Source: GCA-2746605 sp963704835
Lineage (GTDB): Bacteria > Bacteroidota > Ignavibacteria > Ignavibacteriales > Melioribacteraceae
Direction: 5' to 3'
DNA length: 64,000 nucleotides
NCBI GenBank assembly: GCA_963704835.1
Contig: CAVPHW010000013.1
Coordinates: forward strand, 54,199 to 118,198
The position numbers were made by a program, and so were the translations under genes. Numbering within the stretch: position 1 is the stretch's first letter; each line of letters opens with the position of its first letter. Below, one piece after another: positions 28,352 through 37,402 of this stretch. The notes below the pieces were generated by a model. That model searched no databases. It was given only the letters and a program-made list of their open reading frames with translations, and was not told the origin of the DNA.

Positions 28352-28383
28352 AAATCAACCTAATTTTTTTTAACATTTCCATA

Positions 28384-28404
28384 GCATATAACTATTCGTT
28401 AAGC
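28384..28404 (-). other. attC right-hand simple site upstream of the serine hydrolase gene
   Basis: Minus-strand reading gives GCTTAAC (2R) - GAATA - GTTATATGC (1R). 2R matches RYYYAAC exactly and the 5-base spacer is the classic right-hand simple site (aadA1 attC: GCTTAAC-N6-GTTAGAT). It lies 33 bases before the gene start. The left half is unclear. Confidence 0.6.
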
Positions 28405-28639
28405 CGAAACTTCATAAATGATTTTAAGAGTTCAACATATTTATTCAAAAATATAAAATCTGTTTTAGTTTTACTTTTGGTTTTGTTCTGTTTAAGAATG
28501 GGAAATATGCGCAATAAAATGGACATGTAGAAAACTTTAAACTTATTATTTGTGGGTAGTAAAATCATTAAGATAATAATCAAATAATTTAAGTTAAACT
28601 TAAAATTAATATTTGTAATAATCAATCAAGATTAAGCAT

Positions 28640-28708
28640 AGATTCCCCACCCAACAAAATGGTTGGCAAGCGGCATTCTTAATCGTAGCAACATTTGCAG
28701 GGAATGAC
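28640..28708. repeat. Extragenic repeat, copy 1
   Basis: It begins AGATTCCCCACCCAAC, contains a CACCC...GGTTGG fold and ends GGGAATGAC. A close copy lies at 30139-30200, on the other side of the aldo/keto reductase gene. The remaining gap 28709-28965 holds only an 8-bp perfect hairpin (ACCGATTG/CAATCGGT, 28861-28879) and no convincing gene. Confidence 0.6.
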
Positions 28709-28965
28709 AAAAAATATAGAACTAACACCCTCTTTAGTGCTGGTTTACCTCAAAGACGGCTTGTAAGTGTATATTAGGTTTTACTCGTACACAATACACT
28801 ATTTTGGCATTGCTTGCTTACATGTTACAATTCATAAAAACTCAAACTATGTTTATTACGACCGATTGGAACAATCGGTTTGGTTGTTGGTTATATTGAA
28901 ACATTTACTATTCAATTTGAATTCACTACTATAACTTTAGCAATTACTATTGTAATAATAAATTA

Positions 28966-29902
28966 TCAACTCCACTCAGGAAATCGAGTTTTATTTAAAT
29001 CCAATTTTGCAATAGCCTGCATGTCAGCTTCATCAAGTTGAAAATCAAAGATATTTAAATTTTCTATCATATGTTCTTTCTTAGATGTTCTCGGAATAGC
29101 GATGATAGCCTCTTTGGTAATGCCATCTTAAACTTACCTGAGCGTTATTTTTATTGTGCTTTTTGCCTATAGCCGCCAAAGTTACATTACTAAAAATATC
29201 ATTTCGGCCTGCTGCAAAAGGTGACCAGGCTTCCAATTGAATTCCATGTTTTTTCAAATAGTCATATACTTTGTGCTGCTGAAAAAATACATGAGTTTCA
29301 ATTTGATTGACTGCCGGTAAGACCTCACTATCTGATATCAAATCATCAAGTTGGTTTGGTTCAAAATTGCTGACTCCAATGGCTCTAATTTTGCCTTCCT
29401 TATAAAGTTCTTCCATTACTTTCCAGGAACCTTTAAAGTCACCGCGCGGTCTGTGGATTAGATAAAGGTCTAAATACTTTAGACCTAACTTTGTAAGGGA
29501 AACATCAAAAGCTTTTTTCGTATTCTCATACCCGGCATCGCTAACCCAAACTTTTGATGTTATAAATAATTCTTTTCTATTAATTCCACTTTGCTTTATA
29601 CCGGAACCAACGAACTCTTCATTTCCATAAATTTTAGCTGTATCAATAAGACGATAACCAAGAGAAATTGCATCTGCAACACATTGTTCACATACAGCAC
29701 CATTGAGAGTATTGGTTCCAAATCCGAGGATTGGCATTTTAATATTATTATTAAGAGTAATTGTTTCAATGGAACTATTTATCTGGCCAGAATTAATAAA
29801 GCCAAAAAGTTTGGAAGCACCTGAACCAACTAAGATAACCCCTGCAGCAAGCTTTGTACTAGTTTGTAAAAACTCGCGACGGTTTATATTTTTATCATCC
29901 AT
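28966..29902 (-). CDS. Aldo/keto reductase with Tat signal, frameshifted near the C-terminus
   Basis: The product is an NADPH-dependent aldo/keto reductase (2,5-diketogluconate-reductase type) preceded by a twin-arginine signal (NRREFLQTSTKLAAG). I start at MDDKNINRR, 25 residues inside the longest frame, because the Tat motif then lies at the N-terminus. Visible motifs are GFGTNTLNG, the catalytic Tyr in LIDTAKIYGNEEFVG, KVWVSD, DLYLIHRP and GVSNFEPNQL. The frame breaks near 29104-29110; one base removed gives RGIIAIPRTSKKEHMIENL and then a normal end at 28966 (FPEWS). The substrate is unknown. Confidence 0.87.
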
Positions 29903-30138
29903 TTTATCCTCTAGTATTTCTATAAATGACTTAAGCGTTTCTTTAATAATAAACATTGCATAGCTTACATTCAACACCTTGTCAGTATCTTATTAATAAT
30001 TCCTTTGTAATATATGTGAATTCCTATTTCTCTTTTGGTTATACTCATTTGTGGTGGCTAAAATCTTAAAAAAATGAACCAAATAATTTTGATTAAATTT
30101 AATCTAAGTAATAAGCAATTGTATTTTGGTCAAAGAAT

Positions 30139-30200
30139 AGATTCCTCACCCAACAAAATGGTGGGCAAGCGGCAACCTTAATGGAAACAACTGGAATGAC
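30139..30200. repeat. Extragenic repeat, copy 2
   Basis: It starts AGATTCCTCACCCAAC, folds through CACCC...GGTGGG and ends GGAATGAC. It matches copy 1 at 28640-28708 over its first 30 or so bases with two changes. The rest of 29903-30300 has no gene. Confidence 0.6.
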
Positions 30201-30300
30201 CGGCTTAAAAATGGTGGGCAAGTAAGTATAAAAAGTTATTGTTAGAAGTTATTCGACCCGCTATTCATTTACTATCTTTTCGTTTTACGTCTCAACTTAA

Positions 30301-32043
30301 TTATATTCTAGCTTGGTAAGTATAGAGATCGTAATATCTTCCTTCTTTGGCAATCAACTCATTATGGTTACCGCGTTCCGCTATTTTACCTTTTTCAATT
30401 ACCAATATTTGATCTGCTTTTCTAATTGTACTTAATCTATGAGCAATAACAAATGTGGTTCTTCCCTTCATAAGCTCAGTTAAACTCTTTTGAATCAGAG
30501 ATTCACTTTCTGTATCCAAATTAGAAGTAGCTTCATCAAGCACAATAATTTTAGGGTTAGCCAAAATTGCTCGGGCAATTGTAATTCTTTGGCGCTGACC
30601 ACCTGAAAGCTTAACTCCTCTTTCACCAATTAAAGTGTCAAGTCCTTCATCAAACCGATCAGTAAACTCATCAACATAGGCTGCTTTTACAGCATTTTGC
30701 AATTGCTCTTCCGTTGCATTGGGTCTTGGAAATAAAATGTTTTCTCTAATTGTTCCTTCAAATAAAAAATCATCCTGCAGAACTACGCCAAGATTTTTTC
30801 TGTAACTTCTTAAGTTGACTTTGCTTATATCAATTCCATCTATGGTAATTAAACCAGAACTAGTTGTTAAAAATGTTGCTGCTAGTCCGGCAATTGTTGT
30901 TTTACCGGAGCCGGAAGATCCGACTAAAGCAGTAACAGATCCGGATGGTGCTTCAAAATTAATATTGTGCAAAACTTGTTTCCCTTTTTCATAAGAAAAA
31001 GAAACGTTATCAAATTTTATATTTCCCTTAATTTCACCTAAAACAATTGGTCGTATCTCAGGATCATCTTCGGGTTTCATATTCATTAGTTCTTCGGTTC
31101 TGTCAAGTCCGGCAAATGCTTCTGTTAACTGACTTCCAATATTTCCCATTTGTGCAATAGGCGCAATCATAAATCCAAGATAAAGTGTGAAAGCTAAAAA
31201 TTCTCCGATAGTTAATTCACCGCTAATAATTTGCCATCCGCCAATTCCCATAATGCCGGTTGTAGCTAAACCAAGCAAGAAAGTTGATGAGCTGGTCATT
31301 AGTGCTGTTGAAGTTAAACTCTTTTTTACATTTTGGAATAATCTTTCTACACCAACTTCAAAAGCTTTGTTTTCTTGCTCTTCCGCATTAAAACCTTTAA
31401 TTACTCTTACTCCGTTTAATGTTTCTGTAAGTCTACCGCTAACTTCGGCAGTTATTATTTGACGCTTTCTAAATATGGGTCGGATATAACCAAATGCTTT
31501 AAGTGCGACAAATCCGAATATAATTACCGGTGCTAAAACATAAAGGGTCATCATTGGACTAATATTTATCATTAAAACCAACGAAAGAATTGATGTTAGC
31601 AATCCGCCGAACATTTGAACTAGTCCGGTTCCCACAATATTTCTAACTCCCTCAACATCGGACATTATCCGGGAAACTAAAGCGCCGGATTTGTTATTAT
31701 CAAAATAACTGATTGGTAACGATAGAATTTGTCTTTGTACTTTCGTTCTTAATTGGGAAATTAGTAATTGGGCTTCAACACTCAGTAACTTTGTTAGCAA
31801 ATAAGAGGTAACTGCCTGCAAAAGTATAGATATTCCAACAATTAACAGCAACCATTTAAGCATCTCAAAATCTTTTTCAACTATCACATTATCCATTAAA
31901 TATTTACTTGCACCAGGCAAAACAAGGCTGGCAAGCCGGCTAACAATAATTAATATAAGTCCCACAAGAACAATATATCTTCTTGGCCAAATGAATTCTT
32001 TAAAAGCTTTTACGATGGTTATTTTAGGTTTTTCTTTTTTCAT
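30301..32043 (-). CDS. ABC exporter, fused permease-ATPase (MsbA/LmrA-like)
   Basis: This 580-residue type IV ABC exporter half-transporter has six TMs (about 18-310), then an ATPase domain with Walker A GSSGSGKTT (about 375-383), Q-loop QDDFLF, signature LSGGQRQRI, Walker B IIVLDEATSNLD and H-loop AHRLSTI. All motifs are intact. It works as a homodimer and exports lipids, peptides or drugs. There are no neighbouring transport genes to hint at the cargo; an MsbA-like lipid flippase role is possible but unproven. Confidence 0.93.
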   Translation of the reverse strand: MKKEKPKITIVKAFKEFIWPRRYIVLVGLILIIVSRLASLVLPGASKYLMDNVIVEKDFEMLKWLLLIVGISILLQAVTSYLLTKLLSVEAQLLISQLRTKVQRQILSLPISYFDNNKSGALVSRIMSDVEGVRNIVGTGLVQMFGGLLTSILSLVLMINISPMMTLYVLAPVIIFGFVALKAFGYIRPIFRKRQIITAEVSGRLTETLNGVRVIKGFNAEEQENKAFEVGVERLFQNVKKSLTSTALMTSSSTFLLGLATTGIMGIGGWQIISGELTIGEFLAFTLYLGFMIAPIAQMGNIGSQLTEAFAGLDRTEELMNMKPEDDPEIRPIVLGEIKGNIKFDNVSFSYEKGKQVLHNINFEAPSGSVTALVGSSGSGKTTIAGLAATFLTTSSGLITIDGIDISKVNLRSYRKNLGVVLQDDFLFEGTIRENILFPRPNATEEQLQNAVKAAYVDEFTDRFDEGLDTLIGERGVKLSGGQRQRITIARAILANPKIIVLDEATSNLDTESESLIQKSLTELMKGRTTFVIAHRLSTIRKADQILVIEKGKIAERGNHNELIAKEGRYYDLYTYQARI

Positions 32044-32164
32044 AATCTTTTTTTAAAAGTTTAAAATACTGAGAACAAAATACGCATAAATCCTAAAACA
32101 AAATACTCAAGGTCTTAAAAATTGCTTTTTAAGATATTAGAGACCTCTGAATTATTCCCCAAAA

Positions 32165-32191
32165 GTCATTCTGAACAAAGTGAAGAATCTC
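32165..32191. repeat. Short extragenic repeat of the GTCATTCTGA...GAAGAATCTC type
   Basis: GTCATTCTGAACAAAG followed by TGAAGAATCTC is a familiar intergenic motif in many Bacteroidota and Chlorobiota genomes. Its reverse complement has the arms AGATTCTTCAC and GAATGAC, which also bound the longer repeats at 28640 and 30139. Confidence 0.5.
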
Positions 32192-32261
32192 TTTTTAATT
32201 CAAAATAGAGATGTTTCGCTTTACTCAACATTACAAATTTGAAATTTGCAGAAGTCTAATA

Positions 32262-32996
32262 TTAACTTTTTGATATCATTTCAATTTGAGAGAGTGCGGC
32301 GGTTACTGCATTTTCGACACGAAGAATACTTTCACTTAATTTAAATTTCACAAATCCCTTTTCTTCCATTAAGTTAATTTCAAAATCATTCCAACCACCT
32401 TCCGGACCAATTGCTAAAACTATATTACTCTTATTTTCTAAAGCGATCTTATTCAAAAATTTATCTGTATTTGGATGAGCGAGCAGACAAGTTTTGTTTT
32501 TACTTATTGTTGGAAAATCATTTTCATAGAATTCCTTAAACCGATTATGAATTGTTACTTTTGGTAATTTAGTTCGCTTTCCTTGACTCAATCCTTCAAA
32601 TAAATATTTTGTATAATTCTTTTCCTCAAGAAGAGGTGAGTGAAAGAAACTTTTTTCAACTTTTTCTGAGCGTATTAAATATAAATTACTAACTCCCATT
32701 GTGGCAGAAGTGCTTAATACTTTCTTCAAAGTCTGAGGACGTGGAAGTGCGCAAATTAAATCCGCTTTATGAAATGTCTCTTTCCGCTCTTTAAGATTAA
32801 CAATTTCAATCACGACTTCGCTTTCATTTATGTTAATTATTTTTGCTGTACCGGTAGGTCCATTTACTAATCCAACCTCAATAAAATCGCCAACTTCTAA
32901 TTTTAATATTTTCTTGATGTGTTCAAATCGTTCATCACTGAGTTTATAAACGCTATTCTCAATTTTATCTGAATCGATAAGTATTATAATATTCAC
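32262..32996 (-). CDS. rsmE: 16S rRNA m3U1498 methyltransferase RsmE
   Basis: This 244-residue SPOUT-class methyltransferase methylates N3 of U1498 in 16S rRNA. It shows the N-terminal PUA-like part (ERFEHIKKILKLEVGDFIEVG), the central KADLICALPRPQTLKKVLST, and the C-terminal knot with LAIGPEGGWNDFEI and KLSESILRVENAVTAAL, all diagnostic for RsmE. Length is typical. It stands alone between the ABC exporter and the divergent phosphoesterase gene. Confidence 0.96.
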   Translation of the reverse strand: MNIIILIDSDKIENSVYKLSDERFEHIKKILKLEVGDFIEVGLVNGPTGTAKIININESEVVIEIVNLKERKETFHKADLICALPRPQTLKKVLSTSATMGVSNLYLIRSEKVEKSFFHSPLLEEKNYTKYLFEGLSQGKRTKLPKVTIHNRFKEFYENDFPTISKNKTCLLAHPNTDKFLNKIALENKSNIVLAIGPEGGWNDFEINLMEEKGFVKFKLSESILRVENAVTAALSQIEMISKS

Positions 32997-33204
32997 ATAT
33001 GTCCGTTTTATTTGATTTGTAATTTAATCAATATAAGAATGTATTGCTTTTTGTTTATGAGGCTGAATAAAATTTGTTTTCTTTTTCATTTTAATCGTGG
33101 AAATAATTATTGCTTAAATATAAAATGAACATTAGGTTTAAATGCAAAGACTTTTTGAATTAGCTGTGTAATAAACGGTAAAATTTAATCTTCAGATAAG
33201 AACT

Positions 33205-33960
33205 ATGAAAATAGGTCTATTAAGCGATATCCATGAGGATATTCTCAGTTTACAAAAAGCACTAAACTTGCTTTCAAAAGAAAAGTGTGATACGATAATA
33301 TGCCTTGGTGATATTGTTGGTTTTGCACTACCATTTTTTAGATATATAGAAACCAGAGACGCTGAAGAATGCGTAAGATTGGTGAGAGAAAATTGCTCTG
33401 TTGTGGTTGCTGGAAACCATGATCTTTATGCTGTTAGAAAAGTTCCAGAAAACAGATCCGGTTTTGATTATGGTAAGGATTGGTATTCTCTCGATTATGA
33501 AACTCGCTCAAAAAAAGCTCGCAATAAAATATGGCTGTATGAAGACAATGAACTTAAATCAATTCTGAGCGATTCGGCAAAAGAGTTTCTATTTACTCTT
33601 CCAGAATTTAAGCTAACACAATTCAATGATGTAAAAATATTTTTTTCACACTTTTGCTTCCCAGATTTTTCAGGGTCTTCAATATATTTCCCAAGCAGTA
33701 ATTCTCATCTACAAAAACATTTTGATTTTATAAAGAAGCACGATTCCAACCTTAGCTTTTCAGGTCATGGGCATCCGGAAGGAATTATGTTCGTTGATAT
33801 AGAAAAGTTTTCAACTTTAAAATTTGGAAGCTACAATTTAGATAACACTCCAATTTGGGTAGTAATTCCTTGTGTAGCGAGAACTACAAGGTCTAACGGA
33901 GTTTTAGTTTTTGATACAGAAATAATGCAAATAAAATCTGTTCATTTAGATAATCATTAA
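33205..33960 (+). CDS. Calcineurin-like metallophosphoesterase
   Basis: This 251-residue protein has the metallophosphatase motif series: D-x-H in LLSDIHEDI (residues 7-9), GDIVG (about 36-40), GNHDLYAV (about 75-82), and C-terminal SHFCF and SGHGHPEG. Such enzymes hydrolyse phosphomono- or diesters with two metal ions. It lies 37 bases ahead of the large sensor/nucleotidyltransferase gene on the same strand and is probably co-transcribed. That raises the possibility that it removes a nucleotide or phosphate mark made by that protein (inference only). Confidence 0.9.
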   Translation: MKIGLLSDIHEDILSLQKALNLLSKEKCDTIICLGDIVGFALPFFRYIETRDAEECVRLVRENCSVVVAGNHDLYAVRKVPENRSGFDYGKDWYSLDYETRSKKARNKIWLYEDNELKSILSDSAKEFLFTLPEFKLTQFNDVKIFFSHFCFPDFSGSSIYFPSSNSHLQKHFDFIKKHDSNLSFSGHGHPEGIMFVDIEKFSTLKFGSYNLDNTPIWVVIPCVARTTRSNGVLVFDTEIMQIKSVHLDNH

Positions 33961-33997
33961 GGGTTATGATTTTTCAGTATAATTTTAAGGTAATTTG

Positions 33998-36889
33998 ATG
34001 AGTAAGCATGGATCAAGAATTAAAGGATTTACCTATCTACGAATTTTATTACCAACCTTGCTTACAATTATCCTACTCATCGTTGCAATCTTCATTATAG
34101 TTATCCCACAATTTGAAGGGATTGTTATTGATCGTAAAAGAGAAATGATAAGGGAGTTGACAAATTCTACTATCTCAATGATCAATAATTGGCACCAAAT
34201 GGAGTTAAATGGGGAATTGACAAAATCCGCGGCGCAGGCAAAAGCAATTGACCAAACTAGTAATTTAAGATACGGAAACGAGCTTAAGGATTATTTCTGG
34301 ATAACAGACATGAATCCGAATATGATTGCTCATCCATACAGGCCGGATCTAAATGGAAAGGATTTGTCAAACGTTAAGGACTCTCACCAGAAAGTATTAT
34401 TTGTTGAGATGGTTAAAGTAGTTGAAAAATATGGTGAAGGGTATGTCGATTATATGTGGCAATGGAAAGATGATTCAGATAAAATTGTTCCTAAGCTTTC
34501 ATATGTAAAAAAGTTCGAACAATGGAATTGGGTTGTTGGTACTGGAATCTATATTGAGGATGTTAAAGAAGAAATGGCGAGGCTTGAGCAGAAGATAATA
34601 ACAATTTCAATAATTATTACAATTCTTAGCTCAATGTTACTGATCTATATAGCTTATCAAAACTTAAAAAGTGAGAGGAAACGGAAAGAGGCAGAAGAGG
34701 AACTAAGAGAATCCCGAGAAAAATATAGATTGCTAGTTGAAGCTTCCGGTGAAGGCTTAATAATGATTCTTGAGAATAGGCAGGTATTCTACAATAAAAC
34801 ATTTCTGTCAATGCTCAACTATGAAAATGGGAATAAGGAATTGACTCTTTCCGATATTTTTAATTCTTACCCAGATTCTCAAATTTTTGATTTCAAGGAA
34901 TTTAAGAATACCAATGATTTGGTAAATGAACAGATTGAGACAAAAGTTAAAAGTCAAACTGGTCAAATTATCGATGTATTGTTAAGTATATCTCCAATAA
35001 CAATATCAAATAATAAAGGAATTGTAATCAGTGTAAAAGATATAAGCAAACACAAAGAAATTGAGGAAGCTCTAGATTATACATTAGAAAAATACCTCGC
35101 TTTAACCAACCATATTTCAATTGGTGTGTTTAAGGCAACACCAGATAAAAATATAAAATTTACAGAAGTAAATCCCGCTCTTGTTCAGATTCTGGGTGTT
35201 GATGAAGAATCAGAGTTGCTTTCTAAATCATTTCTTAACTTTTTTTATGATAGAAATGATGAACTGTTATTTAATAGTGAACTTGAAAAAAGTGGTTATA
35301 TAAAGAATAAAATAATACAAATCCAAAAATCTTCCGGATCACTTTCTACTGTATCTTTGTCAGCTGTACTCGTAAAAAACATTGAAAATAAAAAGTTATC
35401 AATTGATGGAATTGTAGAGGATATTGGAGAAATCCAAAAGTCAAACGATGAAAGAGAACAACTTATTGCAGATCTTCAAAATTCCGTGTTAATTCTTAAG
35501 CAAAGTATTATACCTCATACAAAAAAGATTCCGACTTGTAAAGTAGATACCAGTTTAGACGGTGCATTGCTAATTATGAAAAACCACAATATAAATAATG
35601 CAATTGTAATTGGGGAAAATGAAAAAGTAATTGGTATGATTACAGAACAAGATATTGAGAGACAACTTCATACTAATGGTGATAATAGAATGGCACAAAT
35701 CTCTGAAATAAATACATCTCCTGTTGTTTCATTGGATGCAAATTCAACAATATTTGATGCATTAGTTAAGTTTAAGGACACAAAAGCACACTTCTTGGTC
35801 ATACAAAATGATGATGAAAAATTAACTGGACTTCTAGATAGAAATGATTTGTTTGAGGCAAGCTATTCAAACTATCTTTTCTTTATTGAAAAAATTAGTA
35901 ATGCTTCTACGATTGAAGATATTAAGCTTTATAGAAAACAACTTCTACTGCTCCTAAAAAATATGATTGAAAGTGAAATGAACATTAGAGGTGTCACAAA
36001 TATTATTTCAGCAATTTCCGATGCAATTACAAAAAGAATAATAGAAAAAGCTATTGGTGAACTTGGTGAACCACCGGTAAAATTTGCATTCATCACAATG
36101 GGAAGCGAAGGTAGGGAAGAACAAACTTTATTTACAGATCAAGATAATGCTATAATTTTTGAAGATGTACCTAAAGAAAAGGAAGAAACAGTTAGAAAAT
36201 ATTTTAAGGGTTTAGGAGAAATGGTTTGTGACGATTTGAACTCTGTTGGCTATGATTATTGTAAAGGCGGCATTATGGCAAAAAATGAAAAATGGTGCCA
36301 GCCGATAATTTCATGGGAAAGAAATTTTACCAAATGGGTAACTACAGCTGACCCACAAGATTTGCTAGAGTCCAAAATATTTTTTGATTTTAGATTTGTA
36401 TTTGGTGATGATGAATTATCGGGTAGACTAAGGAATCATGTGAATAAGTTGACTAAAAACTGTAATACATTTTTTGTTTATCTATCAGAGAATGTACTGA
36501 GAGCTGAAATTCCTTCAAATGCCTATAAGTTGAAAGATACAATTGACTTAAAAATACTCCTTCTTCCAATAGTTGATTTTGCCCGCCTCTATAGTTTGAA
36601 AAATAATTTTATTTCTACGAACACAATTAAAAGATTAGACCAACTATTCGAAAAAGGCAAGCTAACGGAAACCAACTTCAAGAATATTTTATTTTCCTTC
36701 AATTCATTAATGCGTTTAAGATTACTGCACCAAATTGAGTGTTCCACTGCAAATTCACCAATCGATAATAATATAAAACCACAAACTCTTTCCGATTTTG
36801 ATGTGCTAATAATTAAGAGATACTTTGAACAATTAGAGAGTCTCAAAAGTAAGATTAGTCTTGATTTTAAGGGAACTGTAACCTTTTAG
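33998..36889 (+). CDS. Cache-PAS-PAS-CBS-DUF294 sensor nucleotidyltransferase
   Basis: This is a 963-residue membrane protein starting at ATG 33998 (AAGGTAA before it). In order: TM1 (about 13-38); a periplasmic single-Cache type 2 domain (about 40-200; DYFWITDMNPNMIAHPYRPD and WVVGTGIYIEDV); TM2; two PAS domains (about 240-355 and 365-490); two CBS motifs (about 515-630); a DUF294 nucleotidyltransferase (GSEGREEQTLFTDQDNAI, about 705-722); and a DUF294 C-terminal domain. There is no kinase, cyclase or output DNA-binding domain. CBS-DUF294 proteins often sit next to acetate permeases, as here (37042-38950). It probably modifies a partner protein in response to an external carboxylate (inference). 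Confidence 0.9.
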   Translation: MSKHGSRIKGFTYLRILLPTLLTIILLIVAIFIIVIPQFEGIVIDRKREMIRELTNSTISMINNWHQMELNGELTKSAAQAKAIDQTSNLRYGNELKDYFWITDMNPNMIAHPYRPDLNGKDLSNVKDSHQKVLFVEMVKVVEKYGEGYVDYMWQWKDDSDKIVPKLSYVKKFEQWNWVVGTGIYIEDVKEEMARLEQKIITISIIITILSSMLLIYIAYQNLKSERKRKEAEEELRESREKYRLLVEASGEGLIMILENRQVFYNKTFLSMLNYENGNKELTLSDIFNSYPDSQIFDFKEFKNTNDLVNEQIETKVKSQTGQIIDVLLSISPITISNNKGIVISVKDISKHKEIEEALDYTLEKYLALTNHISIGVFKATPDKNIKFTEVNPALVQILGVDEESELLSKSFLNFFYDRNDELLFNSELEKSGYIKNKIIQIQKSSGSLSTVSLSAVLVKNIENKKLSIDGIVEDIGEIQKSNDEREQLIADLQNSVLILKQSIIPHTKKIPTCKVDTSLDGALLIMKNHNINNAIVIGENEKVIGMITEQDIERQLHTNGDNRMAQISEINTSPVVSLDANSTIFDALVKFKDTKAHFLVIQNDDEKLTGLLDRNDLFEASYSNYLFFIEKISNASTIEDIKLYRKQLLLLLKNMIESEMNIRGVTNIISAISDAITKRIIEKAIGELGEPPVKFAFITMGSEGREEQTLFTDQDNAIIFEDVPKEKEETVRKYFKGLGEMVCDDLNSVGYDYCKGGIMAKNEKWCQPIISWERNFTKWVTTADPQDLLESKIFFDFRFVFGDDELSGRLRNHVNKLTKNCNTFFVYLSENVLRAEIPSNAYKLKDTIDLKILLLPIVDFARLYSLKNNFISTNTIKRLDQLFEKGKLTETNFKNILFSFNSLMRLRLLHQIECSTANSPIDNNIKPQTLSDFDVLIIKRYFEQLESLKSKISLDFKGTVTF

Positions 36890-37041
36890 TTTGGAATTAA
36901 TCCAGGATTGAGAAGTTATATTAAATAAAAGGATAAGTAAGTCTTTGAAATATTGATAAAACAAACTAATTTTATAATCATAAAACGAACCTATTATCAC
37001 GTTTTTTTGAAAAACACAAATTATAGTGGGAGAAATAAGAT

Positions 37042-37356
37042 ATGAGCATCAAAGCGGATCGTGTAAAAGATATTTTGGAATCAGAAAAATTTAAGGCACT
37101 TGTAAAGAAAAGGTTAACTGTTTCTATTTCTTTAACAGTTCTTATCCTTGTTGTCTACTTTGGTTTTATCCTTACAATTGCATTCTACAAGGAATTGCTT
37201 GCTGTAAAAATTGGAGAGCACTTGACAGTAGGGTTGCCGATTGGAATAGGAATAATTTTATTTGCATGGATACTGACCGGTATCTATACTCGTTGGGCTA
37301 ATAAGGATTATGATAAATCCGTAAGAGAATTACGTAATGAAATATTAGAACAATAG
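37042..37356 (+). CDS. DUF485 membrane protein, partner of acetate permease
   Basis: This 104-residue protein has two TMs (about 27-50 and 65-88) and the DUF485 (YjcH) pattern KFKALVKKRLTVSISLTVLILVVYFGFI ... GLPIGIGIILFAWILTGIYTRWAN. In E. coli yjcH lies between acs and actP. Here the order DUF485 then actP is kept with a 46-base gap. Its precise role is not settled; it is believed to help the symporter. It follows the sensor gene after 152 bases with GGGAG before the ATG. Confidence 0.92.
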   Translation: MSIKADRVKDILESEKFKALVKKRLTVSISLTVLILVVYFGFILTIAFYKELLAVKIGEHLTVGLPIGIGIILFAWILTGIYTRWANKDYDKSVRELRNEILEQ

Positions 37357-37402
37357 TAGTAAATAACTATTAACATTTTATAATTAGAATTTGGAGATTT
37401 CA

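Noticed and set aside
28392..28625. 77-residue minus-strand open frame ending in the attC-like site
   Set aside because: It is mostly Ile, Leu, Lys and Asn, as expected from AT-rich non-coding DNA, with no good ribosome-binding site. Its end in GTTATATGC fits a cassette gene, so a real gene is possible but unsupported.
28861..28896. ACCGATTG/CAATCGGT hairpin followed by GTTATAT as another attC site
   Set aside because: The hairpin is clear but no matching 1R core was found at the right distance, so it is only noted as a hairpin.
37391..37402. TTG at 37391 as the actP start
   Set aside because: The GGAG at 37393-37396 would lie inside the gene; it is correctly spaced for the TTG at 37403.
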